DNA of 64,000 nucleotides from Actinocrinis puniceicyclus (GTDB lineage: Bacteria > Actinomycetota > Actinomycetes > Streptomycetales > Catenulisporaceae), in contig NZ_JAGSXH010000005.1 of NCBI RefSeq assembly GCF_018283645.1, positions 53,118-117,117 of the forward strand, written 5' to 3'. Below are positions 46,638 to 53,764 of the stretch, piece after piece (positions within the stretch are counted from its first letter, which is position 1; every line of letters begins with the position of its first letter). The notes below the pieces were generated by a model. It worked only from the letters and a program-made list of their open reading frames with translations. It ran no database searches and was not told the origin of the DNA. A program made the translations under genes and the position numbers.

Positions 46638-48284
46638 CTACACCAAGCCGATCTTGTCTAGACTGCTCCGGGCATGTGGCGTCGAACCGCCACCGGCCCC
46701 GGCCGGGCGGCGAGTGCGTGCGAGTAGCCGCCACGCCAGGGCGTAGCAGGCCAGCAGCAGGCCGCAGCCGCCGAGGCCGCGCGGCCAGCCGATCGCCGCG
46801 CCGGGTACCGCCGAGCCGGTCCGCGCGACGAGGCAGATCCACCGCACCGGCCATTGGGCGACCCAGGCGACCGCGTGTCCGAGTGCCGGGGAGAGCGCGT
46901 CCGCGGCCATGGCGCCGATGCCCAGTACCGTGGCCACGGGCGCGGCCGGCACGGCCAGCACGTTGGCGGGCACGGCGATCAGCGGCAGCGAGCCGGAGAA
47001 GGTGACCAGCAGCGGCTCGCAGAACAACTCCGCGGCTGCGGTCGCGGCCGCCGGCGCCGCCGCCCAGAGCGGCAGGCCGCGGTCGAGCAGGCGGTCGCAC
47101 CAGCCGGGCGCCGCCACGAGCAGACCCGCGGTCGCCGCGACGGACAGCGCGAAACCGTAGCTCCGGGCGAGCCAGGGGTCGACCAGGAGCAGGACCAGCA
47201 CGGCGCCCGCCATGGCGGCCAGGGCGCGGAAGCGGCGGCCGGACAGCGCGGCGAAGCAGCCGAGCAGCGAGGTGACCGTGGCGCGCACCATCGGCGGGCC
47301 GGGCCGGGCGAGCACGGTGAATCCGACCACGAACACGGCTCCGGCCGCCGTGACCGCCCGGCCGCGCAGTCCGGCCCAGCGTGCCACGGGCAGCAGCGCC
47401 GCCATGGCGAACACCAGGTTCTCGCCGCTGACGACCGTCAGGTAGGTCAGCCCGGTGCGTTTGAGCGCCTCGGCTGGCTCGGTCGGCTCGCGGCTGATGT
47501 CGCCGACGGTCAGCGCGGGCAACATCCCGGCCTCCTCGGCGGGCAGGTCGGCGGCCGCTTCGCGCAGGTCCGCCCGCAGCCGGCCGGCCAGCCGCTGCAC
47601 CGGAGAGGGGCCGCCGATCAGCTTGGGCGCCGCGTGCGCGACGAGAAGCGCCGCATCGCGGGTGCCACCGCGCGGGGGCTCGAGCCGCCCGAAGACCGAC
47701 AGGTGCTGTGAGGGCAGCAGGGCGAGCCAGGCGTCGAGGTCGGCCTGGGAGCGGGGCAGGGCGAGCACGGTGGCTGCGGTGCCGACGCGGTAGGCGGGCT
47801 GGTCTGACGCTCCGCGCTCCGGGACGATCAGGGTAATGCGTACCGGGATCAGCACCAGCGCGGAGGAACCCGCGGAGCCGTGCAGGCCGTTACGTCCCGA
47901 GAGCTGGTCGGGCGGGCGCCGGGTGGCGACCCTGCGCGGGTCGCCGGTGACCGTGAGCGTCGTACCGACGAAGGCTGACTGCGCCGCCAGGTGCGGCACC
48001 GGTCCGCTGGAGCCGGCCGCGACGTGTAAGGCGGCTGACAGCGCTAGTCCGGCCCCGACGAGCAGCAGCGCGCACAGCGCGGAGGACCACGGTTCCGGCT
48101 GCGTGGGATGCGCCACCAGCCGGCGCTTTGCTCGGATGAGTCCGGCCACGCCGCCGAGGCCGACCGCACTGCCTGCCGCGGCGGTGAACCCGGGCGGCAG
48201 CGACAGGCCGAGCCAGGTCGCCGCCCAGCCGGCGATCACCGCCGGCAGCAGCCTGACGTCGGCGGGACCGCCGCGCCGTCTCAC
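46638..48284 (-). CDS. comEC: ComEC/Rec2-type DNA-uptake channel, membrane half
   Basis: Competence-channel-like membrane protein of 548 aa. An N-terminal hydrophobic stretch and soluble OB-like region (about 60-220) are followed by the Competence domain (about 225-510, ALTVGDISREPTEPAEALKRTGLTYLTVVSGENL) with multiple helices. It lacks the C-terminal metallo-hydrolase, which is encoded separately two bases downstream. I choose GTG 48284 because it overlaps the comEA stop (GTGA). Whether DNA uptake occurs in this organism is not known. Confidence 0.85.
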   Translation of the reverse strand: MRRRGGPADVRLLPAVIAGWAATWLGLSLPPGFTAAAGSAVGLGGVAGLIRAKRRLVAHPTQPEPWSSALCALLLVGAGLALSAALHVAAGSSGPVPHLAAQSAFVGTTLTVTGDPRRVATRRPPDQLSGRNGLHGSAGSSALVLIPVRITLIVPERGASDQPAYRVGTAATVLALPRSQADLDAWLALLPSQHLSVFGRLEPPRGGTRDAALLVAHAAPKLIGGPSPVQRLAGRLRADLREAAADLPAEEAGMLPALTVGDISREPTEPAEALKRTGLTYLTVVSGENLVFAMAALLPVARWAGLRGRAVTAAGAVFVVGFTVLARPGPPMVRATVTSLLGCFAALSGRRFRALAAMAGAVLVLLLVDPWLARSYGFALSVAATAGLLVAAPGWCDRLLDRGLPLWAAAPAAATAAAELFCEPLLVTFSGSLPLIAVPANVLAVPAAPVATVLGIGAMAADALSPALGHAVAWVAQWPVRWICLVARTGSAVPGAAIGWPRGLGGCGLLLACYALAWRLLARTRRPAGAGGGSTPHARSSLDKIGLV

Positions 48285-49240
48285 GGTGTCACCCACCGGC
48301 GTAACGCTGCGAGCTTGCTCGGGCCGAGCCCGTGCACCTGCCGCAGTTCGGCGATGGAGGTGAACGGGCCGTGCTCGGCGCGGTAGTCCAGGATCCGCTG
48401 TGCCAGCGCGGGCCCGACCCCGGGCAACTGCTCCAGTTGCTGCGCGGTTGCGGTGTTGAGGTGCACCGGTCCGGTCAGCGGCGCCTTGCCGCGTCCGCCT
48501 GCACGGGCGCTCGCCGGGGGAAGACCGGCGGCGCCTTCGAGGCCCGGGGCCGCGCCGACGAGCACCTGCTCTCCGTCGTTGAGGATCCGCGCCTGGTTCA
48601 GCGGCGCGAGGTCCGTGCCCGGCAACGCGCCGCCCGCTGCTCTTAGCGCGTCCATCACCCGCGAACCGGCGGGCAGGTGGAAGACTCCGGGACGGGCCAC
48701 CTTTCCCTCGACGTCGACGACTACCGTCCCAATCGCCGCGGACCCCGGATAACCCGCGGCCGCCGGCAGCGGGCCCGCGGTGTCGAGCGGCACGGCCGAA
48801 CCCGCGTATCCAGAACCCGGATCAATGCCCGAATCAACGCCCGCGGCTTCGGTGCCCGTGGTATCGGTTCCGGGCGGGTCGAGCCCCGGGTCCGGACGCG
48901 CGGCGCCGGTGCGTTCCCAGGCGGCGGCCGATCGGTGTGCCTTGTGCCCTGCGGCGAACAACTGCGGGCGGGCGACCGCCTGCGATCGGGCGCGAAAAAG
49001 GGTCCAGCCGCCGAACACGACGGCGGCGAGGGCGACGGCCGCGGCCAGTGCCGTGCCGGAGCGCCAGTCGAGCCGCCAGCGGCCGCGCAGCGTGACCGGT
49101 AATCGATCGTTGATCCGCTGTGCGAGCTGGTCCAATCGACCGGGCCTGCGCACCGGCGCGGCGGCGGGTTCGACGCCGACGGCGCGGGCGGTCCCGTCGA
49201 ACTCGTAGTGCGTGAATCCAGGGCGTTCGCTGCCTGACAT
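48281..49240 (-). CDS. comEA: ComEA-like DNA-binding protein (SLBB + helix-hairpin-helix)
   Basis: Membrane-anchored DNA receptor. Cytoplasmic tail (about 1-65), one membrane helix (GTALAAAVALAAVVFGGWTLF at about 65-85), Pro/Gly linker, SLBB domain (about 155-225, VVVDVEGKVARPGVFHLPAGSRV) and C-terminal tandem helix-hairpin-helix (LNTATAQQLEQLPGVGPALAQRILDYRAEHGPF; VHGLGPSKLAALRRW). Length 319 aa. Stop overlaps the comEC start. Confidence 0.92.
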   Translation of the reverse strand: MSGSERPGFTHYEFDGTARAVGVEPAAAPVRRPGRLDQLAQRINDRLPVTLRGRWRLDWRSGTALAAAVALAAVVFGGWTLFRARSQAVARPQLFAAGHKAHRSAAAWERTGAARPDPGLDPPGTDTTGTEAAGVDSGIDPGSGYAGSAVPLDTAGPLPAAAGYPGSAAIGTVVVDVEGKVARPGVFHLPAGSRVMDALRAAGGALPGTDLAPLNQARILNDGEQVLVGAAPGLEGAAGLPPASARAGGRGKAPLTGPVHLNTATAQQLEQLPGVGPALAQRILDYRAEHGPFTSIAELRQVHGLGPSKLAALRRWVTP

Positions 49241-49429
49241 GACGGCTCCTCAGGATGCGGGGATCACGGTCGTGATCTTCGCTTCCGACGTTACGGAGCC
49301 GCTCGCCGCACAACACCCGGTTCCGGAAATCTGTGGATAACTCTCCCGGGACTCCGGAACCGGGTGCTCCCGCAAGCAGGAATGTGCATGTCAGCAGGCA
49401 CGTGGACCCGCTGCAGCGCCGTGTGTGGC

Positions 49430-50254
49430 TCAGCCGTCGCCGAGACGCATGTTGTTCTCGATCCGTTCGAGCCGCTGGACGACCGGCTTGAGCTGCTGGT
49501 CGATCAGTGCGGACAGTTTGGTCATCGGGTCCGCGAGCTCGGGTGCGGTCGCGGGCGCGGTGTTCTGCCCCTGCTGCGCGCGCAGGTGGACGTACCCTGC
49601 GATCGCCGCGCCGACGGCGCGCCGGGTCAACCGCAGCTCGGCGCCGAGGCCGCGCAGGATGCGCCCGCCCTCGCCGTCCGGTTCCGCGACCAGCCCGAGC
49701 AGCAGGTGCTCGCAGCCCACGTAGTTGTGGCCGAGCGAGGTCGCCTCGGTGACCGCGAGTTCGAGCGCTGCCGCCGCTTGGCTGCCGAAGCGCAGTCCGT
49801 CGACGGCGGGCGCCGCGGTTTGCTCGGCGGACGTCCCGGCCTCGCCAGGGCCCGCCGCGCTTGCCGCGGGCGCGTCGGCCCGAGACCGGTCGATTTCCCG
49901 CCGGATCTGCTCCGGATCGATTTCCATGGCGCCGAGCACCTGAAGCGCGAGGTTGCCGCCTTCGGCGAGCAGACCGTGCAACAGGTGCCCGGTGCCCACC
50001 TCGGCCGCGGACCGGTCGCGTGCCTCTTGGGCGGCCAGCTTGAGTACGGTCCGGGAGCGCTGGGTGAAGTGGGTCAGCCGGTCGGATCGCTCTTCGAGTC
50101 CCGTCGACGGGGTGAGCACCGCCTCCCGGATCGCGGTGACCCTGCGCACCGCGGTCTCGAGCGCCCGCTGGCACACGGCCGAGACCGGGATGCCGGCTTC
50201 CTTCACCGCCTCGGCCAGCTCGTCCGGGACGTAGACATTGATCTTGGGCACCAT
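49430..50254 (-). CDS. ribbon-helix-helix / Clp-N repeat protein
   Basis: A 274-aa cytosolic protein with an N-terminal ribbon-helix-helix-like segment (KINVYVPDELAEAVKEAGIPVSAVCQRALE, residues 4-33) joined to two Clp_N repeats (SRTVLKLAAQEARDRSAAEVGTGHLLHGLL at about 65; AAAALELAVTEATSLGHNYVGCEHLLLGL at about 155) without any AAA+ ATPase module. The C-terminus is a coiled-coil-like LIDQQLKPVVQRLERIENN. It may be an adaptor or DNA-binding regulator that senses a Clp-type ligand. Start ATG 50254 with GAGGGAGG upstream; GTG 50251 is equally near. Half-site repeats lie 14-46 bases upstream, so autoregulation is likely. Confidence 0.75.
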   Translation of the reverse strand: MVPKINVYVPDELAEAVKEAGIPVSAVCQRALETAVRRVTAIREAVLTPSTGLEERSDRLTHFTQRSRTVLKLAAQEARDRSAAEVGTGHLLHGLLAEGGNLALQVLGAMEIDPEQIRREIDRSRADAPAASAAGPGEAGTSAEQTAAPAVDGLRFGSQAAAALELAVTEATSLGHNYVGCEHLLLGLVAEPDGEGGRILRGLGAELRLTRRAVGAAIAGYVHLRAQQGQNTAPATAPELADPMTKLSALIDQQLKPVVQRLERIENNMRLGDG

Positions 50255-50267
50255 ACCTCCCTCATGG

Positions 50268-50300
50268 GGTTAGTGAAGGGTTATAGCTACTTCATAACCC
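50268..50300. promoter_or_regulatory. three GGTTA half-sites upstream of the RHH/Clp-N gene
   Basis: GGTTAGTGAAG (50268-50278), GGGTTATAG (50278-50286) and, inverted, CTTCATAACCC (50290-50300). GGGTTAT and ATAACCC form a perfect seven-base inverted repeat with a nine-base spacer. The site begins 14 bases before the start codon. Confidence 0.6.
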
Positions 50301-50344
50301 GACTGGGGGTATGCGTCAAGTGTCCACGACCGGGTCCGCGCCGA

Positions 50345-51121
50345 TCAGATCGAGCGCTGGTACGACCTGAAGGCCCGGGTGGAGAGCAGCCCGCAGGCGA
50401 TGACGAACAGCGCGAGGTAGCCGAGGTGGGCGCCGATCGAGCCCCAGTCGGGGTTCGGCATCAGCGCGCCGCGGCCGGCGGTGAGCGTCCAGTTGACCGG
50501 GTTGTACGCGGCGACCGAGCGGATCCAGCCCGGGATCAGCGCGGCGGCCATGAAGCCGGTGGAGAGGAACTGCAGGGGCAGCAGCACGAAGTTGGAGACC
50601 GCGATGATCGACTCCTCCTTGCGGGCGACCAGGGCGAGGCCGTAGGAGAGCGAGCCGATCGCCGTGGCCAGCAGGTTCGCCGCCACCAGGAGCACCAGCG
50701 CGCCGAGCACCGCCTGCCGGTAGTCGGCTCCGGCCAGCGCGCCGAGCAGCAGGATGATGACCGCCTGGATGATCGTTGCGACGCCTTGGACGATCAGGCG
50801 CCCGGCGATCAGCGAACCGCGGCTGACCGGTGAGACCAGGAAGCGGTCGATCACGCCGCGGTTGAGGTCTTCGAGGATGCTCATGCCGCCCCAGCCGGAG
50901 CCGAACAGCGCGGACATGACCACGATCGCGGGCGCCAGGTAGGTGACGTAGTTGACGCCCTCGCCGAAGCCGGGCAGTTCGGTCACCCGCTTGAACAGCT
51001 GGCCGAACAGGAAGAGCCAGATCACCGGCTGCACGAGGGTGAAGGCCACGTACATGGGCTGGCGGACGAAAGCTCTGAAGTGACGCTGCGTCATGTACCA
51101 CGTGTGGGTGAGCGCGAGCAC
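50345..51121 (-). CDS. ABC-2 type exporter permease (DrrB-like)
   Basis: Six-helix ABC-2 permease of 258 aa: LALTHTWYMTQRHFRAFVRQPMYVAFTLVQPVIWLFLFG at the N-terminus and the conserved SRGSLIAGRLIVQGVATIIQAVIILLLG loop/helix in the middle. GTG 51121 has GGGAGG four bases upstream; the longer frame is ATPase-gene shadow. Paired with the ATPase gene upstream by 35 bases. Drug, lipid or polymer export are all possible. Confidence 0.9.
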   Translation of the reverse strand: MLALTHTWYMTQRHFRAFVRQPMYVAFTLVQPVIWLFLFGQLFKRVTELPGFGEGVNYVTYLAPAIVVMSALFGSGWGGMSILEDLNRGVIDRFLVSPVSRGSLIAGRLIVQGVATIIQAVIILLLGALAGADYRQAVLGALVLLVAANLLATAIGSLSYGLALVARKEESIIAVSNFVLLPLQFLSTGFMAAALIPGWIRSVAAYNPVNWTLTAGRGALMPNPDWGSIGAHLGYLALFVIACGLLSTRAFRSYQRSI

Positions 51122-51156
51122 TGTTCCTCCCTTGCGTCGATGATGCGAGCGACTGG

Positions 51157-52170
51157 TTACGCGGCCACGGCGGAACGGTCCTGGCGCTTCGCGCGGCCCG
51201 CCTCTTCCTCGGCCTCGGAGAAGGACCGGCCGGTGTGCCGCAGGTACACGTCGTCGAGCGAGGGCCGGGCGACCGTGACCGCGGCGACGGTGACGCCGGC
51301 GGCGTCGAGCGCGCCGAGCAGGCCGGGCACGGCGCTGGCCCCGTCGGCCGCGCGCGCACGCAGCACCCGTCCGTCCAGCGCGACCTGTTCGACCACGGTC
51401 ATCGAGCCGAGCAGGTCCCGGCCGCGCTCGGCGTCCGCGTCCGCGGCCAGTTCGAGCGTGACCGCGTCGCCGTGCAACTCCGCCTTCAACTCGTCCGGGC
51501 TGCCTTCGATGACGATCCGGCCCCTGTCGACGATGGCGAGCCGTTGCGCGAGCTGGTCGGCCTCTTCCAGGTAGTGCGTGGTCAGCAGGATGGTCAGGCC
51601 GCGATCCCATGCCAGTTCCCTGAGCTGCTCCCACATTTCGGCGCGCGCCTCGGGGTCCAGGCCGGTGGTCGGCTCGTCGAGGAAGAGCACCTGCGGCTGG
51701 TGGATCAGGCCCATCGCCACGTCGAGCTTGCGTTTCATGCCGCCCGAGTAGGTCTTGACCAGGCGGTCGGCGGCCTCGGTGAGCGTGAAGCGGTCGAGCA
51801 GCTCGATGGTCTGGAGGTTCAGCTCGCGGCCGCGCAGCCCGTAGATGCGGCCCTGGAGCATCAGGTTCTCCCGGCCGGTGGCCTGCACGTCGACCCCTGA
51901 TTCCTGGGCGACGCAGCCGATCGCCCGGCGCACCGCGTTCGGTTCGCGCACGATGTCGTGCCCTGCGACGGTCGCGGTCCCGGACGTGGGCGCGGACAGC
52001 GTGGTGAGCATCTTGACGACGGTCGACTTGCCCGCCCCGTTCGGGCCGAGCAGGCCGAAGACGGAGCCGGCCGGGATGCGCAGGCTGATCCCGCGCACCG
52101 CCTCGACGCCGCCCTTGTAGGTCTTGACCAGCTCTCTGGCATCCACCGCCAGATTCAGCGCAGCGTGCAT
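51157..52170 (-). CDS. ABC-2 exporter ATP-binding protein (DrrA-like)
   Basis: ATPase of the export pair. Walker A GPNGAGKST at about residue 45, signature YSGGMKRKL at about 145, Walker B VLFLDEPTTGLDPE, and the DrrA-type C-terminal domain (about 230-320, SMTVVEQVALDGRVLRARAADGASAVPGLL, PSLDDVYLRHTGRSF). Length 337 aa. ATG 52170 with GGGAGGG five bases upstream. Its promoter carries a long symmetric operator, so expression is probably repressed until a ligand appears. Confidence 0.92.
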   Translation of the reverse strand: MHAALNLAVDARELVKTYKGGVEAVRGISLRIPAGSVFGLLGPNGAGKSTVVKMLTTLSAPTSGTATVAGHDIVREPNAVRRAIGCVAQESGVDVQATGRENLMLQGRIYGLRGRELNLQTIELLDRFTLTEAADRLVKTYSGGMKRKLDVAMGLIHQPQVLFLDEPTTGLDPEARAEMWEQLRELAWDRGLTILLTTHYLEEADQLAQRLAIVDRGRIVIEGSPDELKAELHGDAVTLELAADADAERGRDLLGSMTVVEQVALDGRVLRARAADGASAVPGLLGALDAAGVTVAAVTVARPSLDDVYLRHTGRSFSEAEEEAGRAKRQDRSAVAA

Positions 52171-52214
52171 CGCTACCCTCCCGGGCCAACGCGAAATGAA
52201 TCCGTCGACGGACA

Positions 52215-52250
52215 CGATATAGCTCGACTTCGAAAAGTCAAGACATATCG
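52215..52250 (-). promoter_or_regulatory. 36-base dyad overlapping the ABC-2 promoter
   Basis: CGATAT (52215-52220) and ATATCG (52245-52250) are symmetric about the same centre (52232.5) as GACTT (52226-52230) and AAGTC (52235-52239). On the minus strand a TTGACT, 16 bases and TATCGT form a promoter under the dyad. A TetR-, PadR- or GntR-type repressor encoded elsewhere is likely. Confidence 0.6.
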
Positions 52251-52317
52251 CGTCTGCGCCGACGACGGTTCAAGCCCGAGGAGCGCTGGTCGCCGCCTTT
52301 GTATCCGTGCTTTTAGT

Positions 52318-52509
52318 TTAGATACCTTTGCGGGTTCGGCCGCGGCGACGCGTGTACTGGACCGCTAGGCCCGCGGCCAGGCCGACCGCGCCGCCGAAGA
52401 TCAGGATCGCACCGAGCTTGTCGATGTCGATCCAGTTCGCTCGCCAGGTCACGGCGTACCGCAGGATCGCACCGAGGATGATCAGACCGAGTCCTCCGGC
52501 GATCGTCAC
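52318..52509 (-). CDS. small DUF6458-like membrane protein
   Basis: A 63-aa protein with two membrane helices: TIAGGLGLIILGAILRYAV and KLGAILIFGGAVGLAAGLAV, joined by a TWRANWIDIDK loop; the pattern G-x-G-x-x-L-I-x-L-G-A-I-L ... W-x-x-x-x-I-D-I-D-x-x-G is that of DUF6458 proteins. Start GTG 52509 has GGGAGGT five bases upstream. C-terminal tail is Arg-rich. Function unknown. Confidence 0.75.
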   Translation of the reverse strand: MTIAGGLGLIILGAILRYAVTWRANWIDIDKLGAILIFGGAVGLAAGLAVQYTRRRGRTRKGI

Positions 52510-52639
52510 AGTGCACCTCCCGTCGCGGCCGCCGCTGGCTAACCACAGTCGAGCACGCACCACCGGCACCGGCGACCCGGTCCCGCCGGGCGGGTGAGGC
52601 GCAGCGGCTCAGGAGAGCAGCGCGGGAATGGCCCGAAGA

Positions 52640-53611
52640 CTAGGGAAGGCGCGGCGAGACGATCACGCCCAGCAGCCCGGGACCAGCGTGCGCGCCGAGT
52701 ACCGCGCCGACCTCCGAGACCGTCAGCTCCCCGGTTCGCTCGACGAGCGCGACCGCGGATGACGGCAAGTCGGCGATACTCGTTCCCCCGGCCATGGCGA
52801 ACGAGCCGAAAGCATCCGGCCGGGAGCCCCGCGCGGCTCCTGACAGGCACGGCAGTTGCGCGCGCAGCCGCTCCGCCAGTAGTTCCGCGCGCGGGACCGA
52901 GCCGAGGTGATGTACCGCCACGTCTACCGCGTCCTGGCCCGCCCGCTCCAGTACGACCTGCTCAAGCCGGGCGATCGCGCGCGCGGCGGTGCGTACTTTC
53001 TCCAGCGGCTCCACGTGGCCGTCGACGAGGTGCAGGAGCGGCTTGACCGCGAGGGCCGAGCCGACGAACGCGCGCGCCGATCCGATCCGGCCGCCGCGTC
53101 GCAGGTAATCGAGCGTGTCCACGTAGAAGAACGCTGATGTCATCGTCGCGCGTTTGGCGGCGGCCGCGGCGCACGCGGCCGGGGATTCGCCCTGCGCGGC
53201 GGCCTGCGCCGCGGCCAGCGCCGCATAGCCGAGACCCATGCCGACCGAGCGCGAGTCGACGACCTCGACCGGGATCGGCGAGCGGGCTGCGGCGAGAACC
53301 GCGGACTCGTGCGTGGCCGAGAGCTCCGCGGAAAGGTGCACGGACACGATGCCGGTCGCACCGGCTTCGGCCAGCTCGCGGTATTGCGCCGCGAACTGCT
53401 CGGGCGAGGGGCGGGAGGTCGTGGCGGGCTGGCGCCTGCGCAGCGCGTCCATGAGCGCGGCGCGCGCCTGGGGCGTGCCCTCTGTGTACGACTCGGTACC
53501 TACGACCACCTGAAGCGGTACAACCGTGATCCCTGCGGCCGCTGCACGCTCCGGCGCCAGGCACGCGGTCGAATCCGTCACCACCGCTGTCCGACCGACC
53601 ATAGTTCGCAC
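52640..53611 (-). CDS. DegV family fatty-acid-binding protein
   Basis: Cytosolic lipid-binding protein of 323 aa, family that presents fatty acids to acyl kinases. N-terminal VVTDSTACLAPE with the ligand Ser/Thr segment, VSVHLSAELSATHESA at about 95-110, DSRSVGMGLG at about 125 and FFYVDTLDYLRRGGRIG at about 160. It is longer than the usual 280 aa because of a segment at about 255-285. Start GTG 53611 or ATG 53602. Adjacent to comEA region as in streptomycetes. Confidence 0.88.
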   Translation of the reverse strand: MRTMVGRTAVVTDSTACLAPERAAAAGITVVPLQVVVGTESYTEGTPQARAALMDALRRRQPATTSRPSPEQFAAQYRELAEAGATGIVSVHLSAELSATHESAVLAAARSPIPVEVVDSRSVGMGLGYAALAAAQAAAQGESPAACAAAAAKRATMTSAFFYVDTLDYLRRGGRIGSARAFVGSALAVKPLLHLVDGHVEPLEKVRTAARAIARLEQVVLERAGQDAVDVAVHHLGSVPRAELLAERLRAQLPCLSGAARGSRPDAFGSFAMAGGTSIADLPSSAVALVERTGELTVSEVGAVLGAHAGPGLLGVIVSPRLP

Positions 53612-53764
53612 GATAGCCGATGCGCGGCCAGCCGTCCTTCAGCCTGATAAGGGCGTTCGACCTTGTTTCGGGGCTTGACGTGGGTGCGCCGCCAAGCGTG
53701 GCCTTCGGCGGGAGGCCGCACCCTGAAGCGCGTGCAGCGCCGGACGCGCGGTGAAGCGCTCCGC

